This document shows, piece by piece, positions 43,569 through 51,961 of a DNA stretch of 58,743 bases; within the stretch, counting starts at the first letter, position 1, and each line of letters begins with the position of its first letter. This DNA is from Alphaproteobacteria bacterium (GTDB taxonomy: Bacteria > Pseudomonadota > Alphaproteobacteria > Micavibrionales > Micavibrionaceae). The translations under genes and the position numbers were made by a program. The notes beneath the pieces are model-generated. The model was not told the DNA's origin and did not search any database. It saw only the letters and a program-made list of their open reading frames with translations. The DNA lies in assembly GCA_021775915.1 (NCBI GenBank), contig JAJFGW010000025.1:1-58743 (forward strand), read 5' to 3'.

Positions 43569-44164
43569 TTGTTATCGGTTTGACAGGCTCGATTGCGATG
43601 GGGAAAAGTACGGCAGCGAATATGTTGCGCGGGATGAATAATGTTGCGGTTCATTGTTCGGACGAGGCTGTGCGCGATCTTTATAATGATGAAAAAGTTA
43701 TTGATCTGATTAAAACAACACTTCCAAATTCTTATAATAAAAAAAGCTTTGCCATTGATAAACAAAAATTGATTGATGAGATTGGTTTTGACCATGAAAA
43801 GTGGGACGCGCTCGAGGATATTTTTCATCCTTTTGTGCGTGAGGCGCAGCAAAAATTTATAAGTCTTCATGCGCAAGACGGCACGAAAGTTATTGTGCTG
43901 GATATTCCGCTTTTGTTTGAAACGGGTATGCAAGACCGGGTTGATTATACAATATGTGTTTCCGCGCCTGATTTTATTCAGGAGCAACGGGCGCTGGGGG
44001 AGCGTAAAATGAGTGTTGAGGATTTTCAGTTTCGTCTTTCGCGCCAGATGCCAGATGTGGAAAAGCGCAGGAGATCTGACTTTGTCGTACAAACAGGGCA
44101 AGGGTTGTCTTATACTCGGCGGGAGCTTGAAAAAATTATACGGCAATGTGGTAATAAGACATGA
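43565..44164 (+). CDS. coaE: Dephospho-CoA kinase
   Basis: 199 residues from GTG 43565, overlapping the aroE stop as GTGA. Last step of coenzyme A synthesis. P-loop GLTGSIAMGKSTAANML is the alphaproteobacterial variant of TGGIGSGKS. LDIPLLFETG and RLSRQMPDVEKRRRSDFV match the family. Ends in ATGA overlap with the amidotransferase. Confidence 0.94.
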   Translation: MIVIGLTGSIAMGKSTAANMLRGMNNVAVHCSDEAVRDLYNDEKVIDLIKTTLPNSYNKKSFAIDKQKLIDEIGFDHEKWDALEDIFHPFVREAQQKFISLHAQDGTKVIVLDIPLLFETGMQDRVDYTICVSAPDFIQEQRALGERKMSVEDFQFRLSRQMPDVEKRRRSDFVVQTGQGLSYTRRELEKIIRQCGNKT

Positions 44165-44877
44165 CATTTAAGGTCGCCGTTTTTCGGCATGGCAGGAGCG
44201 ATGATGGTTTGGGTTCTCTGGCACCTGTTTTGAAAAAAATAGGGGCAGAGTATTATTATGTTGATGCTTTTTTCAAAGGTCTTTCGGATTTTGATCCGTT
44301 GGCGCCAGATCTTCTTGTTATTCTTGGCGGTACGTTGGGTGTTTATCAGGCCGACCATTATCCGTTTATAAATGAAGAAATTAGGATCGTTGAAAAACGG
44401 TTGGCAGCTGATTTGCCTACATTTGGTATTTGTTTTGGCGCGCAGTTAATGGCTAAAGCGCTGGGCGCGGAGGTTTATATCGGCAAACAGGGGCCGGAAA
44501 TTGGCTGGTACGATTTAAACGTCAATGGGGCTGGAAAGAAAACATCTGCGCGGCATCTTGATGTGGAACATATCAGTATGCTGCAATGGCATGGCGATAC
44601 GTTTGATTTGCCGCAGGGGGCAGAGCTGCTAGCGTCTAGCGATAGTTATGAGAACCAGATTTTTTCATGGGGTAAAAATGCGTTAGCGCTGCAGTGCCAT
44701 ATTGAAGCAACGCCGCGTATTTTTGAAGGACGGATGGTTGGTGTTGCCGGTGATATAGAGAAGGGCGATCTGGATCCCCATAAGATTAAAGAGGGCAAGG
44801 AAGATCGTTTAAAGGCATTAATGATGCAATCGGAGACGTTTTTTCTGGAGTGGCTGCAGGAGATAGACATTGCGTGA
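44161..44877 (+). CDS. Class I glutamine amidotransferase
   Basis: 238 residues. Nucleophile Cys in TFGICFGAQLMAKALG, then the IGWYDL region, MLQWHGDTFDLP, and the catalytic His in ALQCHIE. Resembles stand-alone GuaA-like amidotransferases (YfeJ type) that release ammonia from glutamine for an unidentified partner. It overlaps coaE by ATGA and dnaQ by 8 bases, so it is translated inside a housekeeping operon where it is not usually found. Confidence 0.9.
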   Translation: MTFKVAVFRHGRSDDGLGSLAPVLKKIGAEYYYVDAFFKGLSDFDPLAPDLLVILGGTLGVYQADHYPFINEEIRIVEKRLAADLPTFGICFGAQLMAKALGAEVYIGKQGPEIGWYDLNVNGAGKKTSARHLDVEHISMLQWHGDTFDLPQGAELLASSDSYENQIFSWGKNALALQCHIEATPRIFEGRMVGVAGDIEKGDLDPHKIKEGKEDRLKALMMQSETFFLEWLQEIDIA

Positions 44878-45574
44878 GGTTGTGCTGGATACGGAAACGA
44901 CGGGGCTGGAGCCAAGCGAAGGGCACCGGCTTGTTGAAATTGGCTGTCTTGAATTGATGAATCATGTGCCGACAGGCCGGACATATCATCAGTATATTAA
45001 TCCCGAGCGTGCCGTTCCGGCGGAGGCCGCTGCTGTCCATGGTTTGACTGCAGAGATTTTGAAAGACGAACCGATTTTTTCACAAATTTATACGGAGTTT
45101 CTCGATTTTATCGGTGACGCCCAGCTTGTGATTCATAATGCCGTTTTTGATATGAAATTTATTAACGCCGAGCTTACCAGTGTGGGGCATACTCCGCTTC
45201 CGATGAAGCAGGCAACAGATTCCTTGCGTATTGCGCGGGAAAAATTTCCCGGTTCCCCGGCCTCTCTGGACGCGCTTTGCCGCCGTTTTAATATCGATTT
45301 GTCCGGGCGGGAGTTGCATGGCGCGCTACTTGATTCGGAGCTGCTTGCCGAAGTCTGGCTGGAGCTTATGGGCGGGCGTCAGCACGGTCTGGGGCTTGCC
45401 GGAAATGGTGATGGCGCTGCGGCGGCGCAGGCGGGTGATTCTACCTCCTTGCAGGTACAGAAAGAGCGCGCTTTTCGTGAGCCGCGCCTTCATGAGGTAA
45501 GCACAGAAGAGAAGGCCGCACATGCGGCGCTGCGGGACAAGCTGACCGATCCAATTTGGAAAGAGAATCTATGA
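44870..45574 (+). CDS. dnaQ: DNA polymerase III epsilon subunit (proofreading exonuclease)
   Basis: 234 residues from TTG 44870, behind CAGGAGATAGACA. DEDDh exonuclease: ExoI VVLDTETTGLEP, ExoII HNAVFDMKF, ExoIII HGALLDSELLAEVW. Removes mispaired 3' ends during replication. C-terminal ~55 residues with VSTEEKAAHAAL would bind the polymerase alpha subunit. A second, similar short peptide is encoded at 46012. Confidence 0.95.
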   Translation: MREVVLDTETTGLEPSEGHRLVEIGCLELMNHVPTGRTYHQYINPERAVPAEAAAVHGLTAEILKDEPIFSQIYTEFLDFIGDAQLVIHNAVFDMKFINAELTSVGHTPLPMKQATDSLRIAREKFPGSPASLDALCRRFNIDLSGRELHGALLDSELLAEVWLELMGGRQHGLGLAGNGDGAAAAQAGDSTSLQVQKERAFREPRLHEVSTEEKAAHAALRDKLTDPIWKENL

Positions 45575-45580
45575 GCTTTC

Positions 45581-45934
45581 TTAAATGGGGCCGTCGCAAT
45601 TGTATTCAGCAGGAATTCCTATTAGAAAATTACGTGCCTGCTCTAAAAACTCAGCTGATCGGCACTCCTCTTCGCTATCAAATCCGTCAAACGCTCCTTT
45701 GTAGGGGGCCTGTTTTTTTGAGGGAACTGGCGCTTCTTTTTTTTCATCAGAGGTCTTCTCTTTATTGAGATTAGTCTTTTTTGTGTCGGTGGTCGGTCTG
45801 TATTCCTCCGGAATTGGCACGCCGCCTATCGGTGGAGTCCAAGGCTTGGGAACAGCCTCTGCCTGTGGAGTTTGAGCGGAGGCTGTGAAAGCCCAGAGCA
45901 GTGTGCCCAAAATAACGCTATTTGTGATCCTCAT
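45581..45934 (-). CDS. Hypothetical secreted proline-rich protein
   Basis: 117 residues from ATG 45934 (AAAGGTTGTGGGTT upstream); a second ATG lies at 45952. Signal peptide to SAQ, then a Pro- and Lys-rich linker (KPWTPPIGGVPIPEEYRP) and a C-terminal segment with two Cys (EEECRSAEFLEQARN, YNCDG). Converges with dnaQ, six bases between stops. Family unknown. Confidence 0.5.
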   Translation of the reverse strand: MRITNSVILGTLLWAFTASAQTPQAEAVPKPWTPPIGGVPIPEEYRPTTDTKKTNLNKEKTSDEKKEAPVPSKKQAPYKGAFDGFDSEEECRSAEFLEQARNFLIGIPAEYNCDGPI

Positions 45935-46011
45935 AACCCACAACCTTTCCATATTTGTTTTTTTTGTAGTAGGCTGTGTTTGCCATATCTTTACAGAGAT
46001 TGTCAAGAAAA

Positions 46012-46119
46012 ATGGTGAGCACAGAAGAGGTGGCCGCCCATGCGGAGCTGTTGCTATTGCGTTCGGTGGATTTGCCGCATGGGATGGGTGCAAGGCCTAT
46101 AAAGATCACAAGGCGTTAA
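46012..46119 (+). pseudogene. Possible fragment of a duplicated dnaQ 3' end
   Basis: A 35-codon frame starting MVSTEEVAAHAELLLL. The DNA at 46015-46052 resembles 45497-45535 in dnaQ (GCACAGAAGAG.. GGCCGC.CATGCGG), and both are read in the same frame as VSTEE-AAHA-L. It then diverges and ends. No ribosome site. The rest of 45935-46186 shows no supported gene. Confidence 0.35.
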
Positions 46120-46186
46120 ATGAAACACGTGATGAAGTTCAGTCCTTAGAAAAAGTTGAAGCAAGAGCAGCGGCGCCACGTTAGAA

Positions 46187-46765
46187 TTAGGCGCTTTCTT
46201 TTTCTTTTTTATCTTTGGCTGGTGTGTCGCCGGGGTTTCCGGCTTTTGGGCCGCCGAAGCGTTTCCGGTACAGGGCCTTAAAGTTCACTGGAGAGAGAAG
46301 GAAAGGCATGTAGCCTGCCGCTTGTGTCATGTCAGAGACAATCTGGCGCGCATAGGGAAACAGGTAGTTCGGCATTTCGATGAGCAGTAACGGGTGAACT
46401 TTGTCTTCCGGGACATTTTCCAGCGTCACCATCATGCCGTATTCCAGTTCGAGAAGAAAAGTCGTGATGTCACCTTTTTTTGCGTTGACTGAAACATATA
46501 ACGCAACTTCATAGGCGTTTTCAAAGTCTTTCACTTCAACTTTGCGGGCGTCCATGGAGAAATCAACGCCAATGGCCGGCTTGCCGTCACTCTTTGTCAA
46601 GGGCATGGGGGCGTTGGGATTTTCAAAGGACAGGTCTTTGATATACTGAGCATGAATTGTGACAGGCAGACGGTCTATTGAGTGCATGTTTTCCGGTATA
46701 TCGGGGCCGGGCGTTATTTTTTTCTCGGTGTCTGTTGTGTCTTTGTCAGTTTTTTTCTTGGTCAT
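46187..46765 (-). CDS. secB: Protein-export chaperone SecB
   Basis: 192 residues. Core ~35-175 is SecB: HAQYIKDLSFENPNAP, VALYVSVNAKKGD, LLELEYGMMVTLENVPED, HPLLLIEMPNYLFPYARQIVSD, GYMPFLLSPVNF. Tetrameric cytosolic chaperone that hands unfolded precursors to SecA. The N-terminal tail (DKDTTDTEKK) and C-terminal tail (KAGNPGDTPAKDKKEKE) are longer and more charged than in E. coli, which is usual for alphaproteobacteria. Confidence 0.96.
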   Translation of the reverse strand: MTKKKTDKDTTDTEKKITPGPDIPENMHSIDRLPVTIHAQYIKDLSFENPNAPMPLTKSDGKPAIGVDFSMDARKVEVKDFENAYEVALYVSVNAKKGDITTFLLELEYGMMVTLENVPEDKVHPLLLIEMPNYLFPYARQIVSDMTQAAGYMPFLLSPVNFKALYRKRFGGPKAGNPGDTPAKDKKEKESA

Positions 46766-46835
46766 GATATATCGCTATCCTTTGATTTTTAATTATCTCC
46801 GCGATTATTGCGAAAATAACGGCGCTTCTCAAGGA

Positions 46836-47273
46836 CTATTCCTCATCTTCCAGCGTTTCATACTCAGCTTCTATGATATTTGAATCTTGCGGTGGCCTAA
46901 AATCATCACCCGGGGGTGGCATGTTTAGGTCAAAGTGAGCGGCCAGCCTTTTTTGCAATAATGTTCTAACGTATGGAATTAAAAGCAAAAACCCAATGGT
47001 ATCTGTAAAGAAACCGGGGGTCATGAGCAAGGCGCCGGATACGGCAAGGCAGATACCGTCAAAAATGGCACGAAGAGGCAGGTCGCCCTTCTCCATAGCG
47101 GTTCTGACGGAAAGCAGGGTATGCAGGCCTTGTTGCCTTATTAGGACCGCGCCGGCCATGGCCGTTAACAGGCATAGCAATAGCGTATAGCTAACGCCGA
47201 TTTCTCCCCCCGCATAGGCAAAAAGACCGATTTCTATTAACGGGATAATAAGGAAGATGATAAAGAATATCAT
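46836..47273 (-). CDS. fxsA: FxsA family membrane protein
   Basis: 145 residues. Three membrane helices: IFFIIFLIIPLIEIGLFAYAG, the TLLLCLLTAMAGAVLIR segment and GALLMTPGFFTDTIGFLLLIP, all FxsA hallmarks. An inner-membrane protein whose overexpression relieves F-plasmid exclusion of phage T7; its normal role is unclear. Upstream of secB on the same strand and divergent from tim44, as in many alphaproteobacteria. Confidence 0.92.
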   Translation of the reverse strand: MIFFIIFLIIPLIEIGLFAYAGGEIGVSYTLLLCLLTAMAGAVLIRQQGLHTLLSVRTAMEKGDLPLRAIFDGICLAVSGALLMTPGFFTDTIGFLLLIPYVRTLLQKRLAAHFDLNMPPPGDDFRPPQDSNIIEAEYETLEDEE

Positions 47274-47424
47274 AAGGGTTTAATCCTTGGCCTCTTGCTC
47301 TTTAGGCTAGAGGGCCTTATGTAGGGTGTGTCTGTCTTTACGCTATAGAAAGTTAACATATTTAAGCTTTTGAGTACAAATAATGTGATACAATGGAAAA
47401 GTACCGAAAACAAAGGATTTTTTA

Positions 47425-48162
47425 GTGCCTGCTGATATTTTAATTTACGCTGTTGTTGCTGCCGGGCTAGTGTTCTGGCTGCGCAATATTCTGGGGACGC
47501 GCCATGGCGATGAAAATGAGCGCTCTAATCCTTTTTCTTCTCGTCCTGATACCGTGAAAAATCAGACAGCGCCGGTTGCGCCCGCGACGGGAGGCGGGCC
47601 TTTGCCAGAGCAGCTTAATGATATAAGCGCAGGCCTGGAACGTCATATGAGCATTGAGGGCGCGGTGGCCGAGCAAGGGCTGGTAGGTATTGCACAGGCC
47701 GAACGAGGTTTTGAGTTATCACATTTTATGCACGGCGCGCAGGATGCTTTTATTCTCATCATTGAATCTTTTGCAGCGGCTGATAAGGAAACACTGCAGC
47801 GGCTTTTAAGTGCCTCTGTTTATGGTGCTTTTGAGGGGGTCATTGATGAGCGCGTTCAAAAAGATGAAAAGGCCAACGTAGAAATTCACTCAATCCGTAA
47901 AACGGTAATTACTGATGCGCAGATTAAGGATAAAATGGTTTTTATTACTGTGCGTTTTACAGCCGATGAAACCAGCATTGTTCGCGATAAGGACGATAAG
48001 GTTATTTTCGGTGATCCGGATCGGGTCACTGAAACGATTGATGTTTGGACTTTTGGCAGGCCGCTGCGCTCTCGCGATCCGGCTTGGCTGGTGTTTGAAA
48101 CCAGCGAAGGTGCCGAAGATGAGGTGAATGGTTCTACGGTTCCCGAGACTGATAAAAAGTAA
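47425..48162 (+). CDS. Tim44-like domain protein
   Basis: 245 residues from GTG 47425 (AAAGGATTTTTTA). One N-terminal membrane helix (ILIYAVVAAGLVFWL), a polar linker, and a C-terminal Tim44/MBA1 domain (~105-235: GAQDAFILIIESFAAADKETLQRLL, VDVWTFGRPLRSRDPAWLVFET, partly shown). Related to the mitochondrial import factor Tim44; bacterial members (TimA type) are membrane-tethered and of unclear role. mltA starts 11 bases later. Confidence 0.92.
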   Translation: MPADILIYAVVAAGLVFWLRNILGTRHGDENERSNPFSSRPDTVKNQTAPVAPATGGGPLPEQLNDISAGLERHMSIEGAVAEQGLVGIAQAERGFELSHFMHGAQDAFILIIESFAAADKETLQRLLSASVYGAFEGVIDERVQKDEKANVEIHSIRKTVITDAQIKDKMVFITVRFTADETSIVRDKDDKVIFGDPDRVTETIDVWTFGRPLRSRDPAWLVFETSEGAEDEVNGSTVPETDKK

Positions 48163-48173
48163 AAATATCTCTA

Positions 48174-49322
48174 ATGCGCATTTTCATTCTTTCCATTTTT
48201 GTTTTCATTTTTTCTTCCTGTGCCGCTGTGGATAAGGAAAAGGCGCCGCTGGTATTGAAGCCTGCGGGTTTTAATGATTTGCCGGGATGGGCCCGCGATG
48301 ATCACGGGCAGGTTCTGGCTGCTTTTTCTAAATCCTGCGAACGTATTTTAAAGCGTGATCCGAGTGATCAATTCGGGCCGGATGAGGTGGGCGGTACTTA
48401 TGGTGATTGGCAGCCGGCCTGTATGGCATTGGCGGGTACGTCGCCAGCATATGCGCGCGAATTTTTTGAGCGCTGGTTTACGCCGTGGAAGGCGACTATG
48501 GATGGGCGCGAAGATGAGGGGCTGTTTACCGGTTATTATGAGGCATCGCTTAAAGGCGCGCGGGAAAAAACCGGACCTTATGCTTTCCCGTTACATGCGC
48601 GGCCGGATGATCTTGTCATGGTAGATCTTGGGACGTTTCGTGATGATTTAAAAGGGCGGCGCATTGCCGGGCGCGTAAAGGGCGGCCATCTGAAGCCTTA
48701 TGAGGATCGGCAAAATATTTCGCAAGGGCGCTGGCCGCATAACGATGAGGCGCTGGTCTGGGTTGATGATCCTGTGGAGGCGTTTTTTCTGCATATTCAG
48801 GGCTCAGGCCGGGTGCTGTTAGAGGATGGCGGATTTATACGGGTGGGCTATGCCGGGCAGAACGGGCATCCTTATTATGCCATCGGGCGCGATCTTGTTC
48901 ATCGCGGCGCCCTGGAAAAAGAAGAGGTTTCTCTGCAATCAATTCGGGCGTGGCTGGAAAACAATCCGCAAGAAGCGCAAGCGGTCATGAATACCAACAA
49001 GTCCTATGTTTTTTTTCAGGAGCTAACGGGTGATGGGCCGCTGGGCGGTGAAGGGCTGGCCTTAACGCCGGGGCGCTCACTTGCGGTTGATCGTTCGAAG
49101 TTGCCTTATGGTGTTCCTATGTGGCTTGATATTGAAGCACCCGTTACCGGCGAGCCGGATATAAGGCGGCTGGTTGTGGCGCAAGATACAGGCGGCGCTA
49201 TACGCGGCGCTGTGCGGGGTGATATGTTTTGGGGGTTTGGTGCCCGCGCTGAATATCTCGCCGGGCATATGAAGTCGCAGGGGCGCTACTGGCTCTTGTT
49301 ACCTAAAACACTAGGCAATTGA
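48174..49322 (+). CDS. mltA: Membrane-bound lytic murein transglycosylase A
   Basis: 382 residues. Lipoprotein signal with FSSC-A at 13-17. MltA domain with FTGYYEASLKGAR, ALVWVDDPVEAFFLHIQGSGRV, GYAGQNGHPYYAIGRDLV. The 3D domain has VAQDTGGAIRGAVRGDMFWG, carrying the catalytic Asp. Cleaves glycan strands of peptidoglycan to 1,6-anhydro ends from the outer membrane. Follows tim44 in one operon. The smr gene usually found after it is elsewhere in this window (5394-5960). Its 3' end overlaps the next gene tail to tail by 37 bases. Confidence 0.95.
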   Translation: MRIFILSIFVFIFSSCAAVDKEKAPLVLKPAGFNDLPGWARDDHGQVLAAFSKSCERILKRDPSDQFGPDEVGGTYGDWQPACMALAGTSPAYAREFFERWFTPWKATMDGREDEGLFTGYYEASLKGAREKTGPYAFPLHARPDDLVMVDLGTFRDDLKGRRIAGRVKGGHLKPYEDRQNISQGRWPHNDEALVWVDDPVEAFFLHIQGSGRVLLEDGGFIRVGYAGQNGHPYYAIGRDLVHRGALEKEEVSLQSIRAWLENNPQEAQAVMNTNKSYVFFQELTGDGPLGGEGLALTPGRSLAVDRSKLPYGVPMWLDIEAPVTGEPDIRRLVVAQDTGGAIRGAVRGDMFWGFGARAEYLAGHMKSQGRYWLLLPKTLGN

Positions 49323-49552
49323 TCGCTTTCCGTTTTCGGTGGCGTTTGGATAGCTTCTCTTTTTACTTCTTCTTCACCGGCGGCGGGTTCAATTTTTGTT
49401 ATAGATTCTACGGGAGTGTTTTCAGGATCGCTAAAGCCCGGATGCTCAATTTCAGCAAAGTATGACGTGCCGAAACCGCTGTTTTTATCTTCAGCGTGCG
49501 CGGAGATGCTGGTCAGTACAAGTATAGAAAAAGTTAAAAGAATAAGTTTCAT
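49286..49552 (-). CDS. Small secreted hypothetical protein
   Basis: 88 residues behind AGGAAATAAGCC. Signal peptide cut at AHA-E. The mature part is acidic and Pro/Glu-rich with no cysteine or obvious fold. Directly downstream of the entericidin-like gene (11 bases), so probably one transcript. Family unknown. Confidence 0.5.
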   Translation of the reverse strand: MKLILLTFSILVLTSISAHAEDKNSGFGTSYFAEIEHPGFSDPENTPVESITKIEPAAGEEEVKREAIQTPPKTESDQLPSVLGNKSQ

Positions 49553-49563
49553 GGCTTATTTCC

Positions 49564-49686
49564 TTACATTTTTTGGATTGATTCGCCGGCACTTTCAATG
49601 TCTCTGCCCATGCCTTCGAATGTATTGCATCCGGTCGTGGCGAAGGCCATGACAATGGCGGCAAAAATAATCAGTACTTTATTCAT
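49564..49686 (-). CDS. Entericidin-family small lipoprotein
   Basis: 40 residues. MNKVLIIFAAIVMAFATTGC with the lipidated Cys at 20, then NTFEGMGRDIESAGESIQKM. The CNTxxGxGxDI..G..I pattern is that of entericidin A/B, small lipoproteins linked to stress and programmed death in Enterobacteria and found widely in alphaproteobacteria. A strong ribosome site (AAGGAGACGAAG) precedes the ATG at 49686. No second entericidin of an EcnA/EcnB pair is seen next to it. Confidence 0.85.
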   Translation of the reverse strand: MNKVLIIFAAIVMAFATTGCNTFEGMGRDIESAGESIQKM

Positions 49687-49718
49687 CTTCGTCTCCTTTT
49701 TAAGACTCTTGTAAAAAA

Positions 49719-49794
49719 TGGTGGAGCCGAAGAGGATTGAACTCTCGACCTCTTCGCTGCCAGCGAAGCGCTCTCCCAGCTGAGCTACGGCCCC
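49719..49794 (-). tRNA. tRNA-Ala (GGC anticodon)
   Basis: 76 bases including encoded CCA. Acceptor GGGGCCG paired with CGGCTCC; D arm GCTC/GAGC; anticodon stem CTTCG/CGAAG with loop CTGGCAG giving anticodon GGC; T arm GAGAGTTCAATCCTCTT. Confidence 0.95.
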
Positions 49795-49855
49795 ATTTTT
49801 TGATAAGTCACCGGAAAAATAAGGAAATATGGGTGTTTATGCAAGAGAAAATTTC

Positions 49856-50344
49856 TTAAGCTTCTACTTTCTTGTCCGCAATCGGGGTGCTGTATTGGGC
49901 CTCTAGGTCCCAAGGGAAGTGAATCCACGTATCCTGGCTGACTTCTGTGATAAAGACGTCGGTGGTTTCTACGCCGGCGGGTTTGGCGTAAACGCAGGCA
50001 TAAAGCGCTTTGGGGAATTTTTCGCGGGCGATTTTAAAGGTGCTGCCGGTATCGACAAGATCGTCAATAACAAGCCAGCCCTCGCCATCGCCGACATTTG
50101 AGGGCTCTTTAAGGATTTCAGCGCCGCGCTGGTCTTTGTGGTCATAGGAAGAAATACAAAATGTTTCCACCATTTTAATGTCTAGCTCCCGTGCTACGAT
50201 ACAGGCAGGGACAAGGCCGCCGCGGGTAATGCCGATGACGCCCTTCCATTTGCCTTTTTCTACACCCATATCCAGCAGCCGCCATGCTAAAGCCTTGCTG
50301 TTGCGGTGCATTTCTTCCCACGAAACCGGAAAATCTTTGCTCAT
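49856..50344 (-). CDS. gpt: Xanthine-guanine phosphoribosyltransferase
   Basis: 162 residues. Salvages xanthine and guanine with PRPP. WEEMHRNSKALAWRL start typical of XGPRT, GVIGITRGGLVPACIVAREL, and the PRPP-binding loop WLVIDDLVDTGSTF. DTWIHFPWDLE at the end is the purine-site segment. Start ATG 50344 behind AAAGGACTTTATTAGCT. Stands alone between tRNA-Ala and the channel gene. Confidence 0.94.
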   Translation of the reverse strand: MSKDFPVSWEEMHRNSKALAWRLLDMGVEKGKWKGVIGITRGGLVPACIVARELDIKMVETFCISSYDHKDQRGAEILKEPSNVGDGEGWLVIDDLVDTGSTFKIAREKFPKALYACVYAKPAGVETTDVFITEVSQDTWIHFPWDLEAQYSTPIADKKVEA

Positions 50345-50424
50345 AGCTAATAAAGTCCTTTGCCGTTCAATCTTGTTTTGTTTAGATATAAGAAGGTTTT
50401 TTGTTAAAAGCGAGGGGAAAATTT

Positions 50425-51288
50425 ATGGTGCGGCCCGTTAATCTTCAAAATGTTGAGCTTCCCGGTATGAGGGGCCGCATTGCGGCGCTGGTTGAAAGCC
50501 CGAAATTCATTAATTTTATCGCCGGGCTGATTGTCCTTAACGCCATTATTCTAGGGCTGGAGACTTATCCGGAGATCAGGCTTTTTTATGGCGGGGTTCT
50601 TCATTTCTTTGATGTGTTTATTTTGGCGGTCTTTGTTTTGGAGATGGCTTTAAAGCTCTATCTTTACCGGCTTTCCTTTTTTCGCGCCGGGTGGAATGTT
50701 TTTGATTTTCTGATTGTGAGTATATCTCTCGTTCCTGCGGGGGACGCTTTGACCGTGTTGCGGGCCTTCAGGATTTTCAGGATATTGCGTTTGATGTCTA
50801 TTGTGCCGCAAATGCGGCGCGTGATTTCAGCGTTGTTGCTTTCCATTCCCGGTATGGCGTCGATCGTTGGAATTTTGTTTATCATTTTTTATGTTTCCTC
50901 CGTTCTGGCAACGCAGCTTTTTGGAACTCATGGCGATCCGATGATGCAGGAGCTTTTTGGCTCTATTGGCGCGTCGATGTATTCGTTGTTTCAGGTTATG
51001 ACGCTGGAGGGCTGGTCGGAAAATATAGCAAAGCCGGTGATGAATATTTTTCCCTGGGCGTGGATGTTTTTTATTCCTTTTATCATTGTAACCAGCTTTG
51101 CCGTGCTGAATTTGTTTATCGGGATTATTGTTGATGCGATGAATATTGTAAAAGGCGAGGATCTGGAAGAAGAGGGCGCAGAGATCATGGCCAAGGCGCA
51201 TGATGAAACGGTTGTGCTGCAAAAGGAAATTAGCGCGCTGCGCCGGGACATGAAGGAGATAAAGTCCTTACTTAAAAAGGCGGCGTAG
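50425..51288 (+). CDS. Bacterial voltage-gated cation channel (NaChBac/BacNav type)
   Basis: 287 residues from ATG 50425 (GAGGGGAAAATTT before it; an in-frame TTG lies at 50401). Six membrane segments. S4 voltage sensor VLRAFRIFRILRL with arginines at 113, 116, 119 and 122. Pore loop FQVMTLEGWSENI has TLEGW at 193-197, where NaChBac and NavAb have TLESW. S6 VLNLFIGIIVDAM. C-terminal coiled coil (VVLQKEISALRRDMKEIKSLL, ~262-283) that would hold the tetramer together. Probably a sodium-conducting channel; the filter change could alter selectivity. Confidence 0.9.
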   Translation: MVRPVNLQNVELPGMRGRIAALVESPKFINFIAGLIVLNAIILGLETYPEIRLFYGGVLHFFDVFILAVFVLEMALKLYLYRLSFFRAGWNVFDFLIVSISLVPAGDALTVLRAFRIFRILRLMSIVPQMRRVISALLLSIPGMASIVGILFIIFYVSSVLATQLFGTHGDPMMQELFGSIGASMYSLFQVMTLEGWSENIAKPVMNIFPWAWMFFIPFIIVTSFAVLNLFIGIIVDAMNIVKGEDLEEEGAEIMAKAHDETVVLQKEISALRRDMKEIKSLLKKAA

Positions 51289-51297
51289 TAAAAGAGA

Positions 51298-51323
51298 GCA
51301 AGCCGCGTTTAAGAACGGCTTGC
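51298..51323. terminator. Hairpin terminator between convergent genes
   Basis: GCAAGCCG (51298-51305) and CGGCTTGC (51316-51323), 10-base loop. Followed by TCTCTTTTAC on - and by CTCAGAGCTTTATTATTT on +, so it fits the - gene best. Confidence 0.65.
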
Positions 51324-51339
51324 CTCAGAGCTTTATTAT

Positions 51340-51852
51340 TTATTGCGTAGGAGGTTTTGGTGCCGCCTCACCTTTGAAATAGGGGAGGAAGGGCGCAATT
51401 TTTTCCCTGTTTTCTTCAAATTTCGGGTTGTCGTGTATTCCTTTTACGATAGCAAGAGAATCTGCGGCAACGTTCTTGAATTTCAGACCCATCCCGGTAA
51501 AGGCCCAGGCCATGGTATATTCTACATCCGCTGTTTTGTAGGCGTGATTTTCCGCGGCAATGTAGACGATGTCGCTCCAGGTGGCGCAGCTACGCCTATC
51601 CGGGTTTGGAGCACTTAGGCAGCTATCGATGCCGATTTTGATGGTGTCTATTTGTTTTTCGGCGGTAAAGCTATTCCAGTTATTTAGAATTCTTTTATAT
51701 GCTTCGTTAGGAGGAGGCTTTTGTTGTTGCGTTTTCGGGGGTTCTTGCCCGTTATCTCCGGTATCCGCAAAGACCGAGGCCACCGGATTAAAGAGCAGCA
51801 GGGACAATATTCCTGCGCCGACCCATAATGCTTTGGACTGTTTTTTACTCAT
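51340..51852 (-). CDS. Hypothetical secreted protein
   Basis: 170 residues. Signal peptide to VFA-D, Pro/Gln-rich linker, then a helical domain with one cysteine pair (IGIDSCLSAPNPDRRSCATW) that probably forms a disulfide. The final 15 residues are Pro-rich. Good ribosome site (AGGGGAGACTACAA). I recognise no family. Confidence 0.6.
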   Translation of the reverse strand: MSKKQSKALWVGAGILSLLLFNPVASVFADTGDNGQEPPKTQQQKPPPNEAYKRILNNWNSFTAEKQIDTIKIGIDSCLSAPNPDRRSCATWSDIVYIAAENHAYKTADVEYTMAWAFTGMGLKFKNVAADSLAIVKGIHDNPKFEENREKIAPFLPYFKGEAAPKPPTQ

Positions 51853-51961
51853 TTGTAGTCTCCCCTAAGTTCTGTAAAATTAATTTTAAGAACAGGTAGC
51901 AAATCTTAAGGGAAGATGCAAACAAAATACATAATGTTGATTATTTAGGGGAAAGACTGCT

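Noticed and set aside
45885-46184. 99-residue + frame overlapping the secreted-protein gene
   Set aside because: It overlaps the signal peptide region of the 45581-45934 gene, has no ribosome site and matches no known family. The shorter frame at 46012 has a better explanation.
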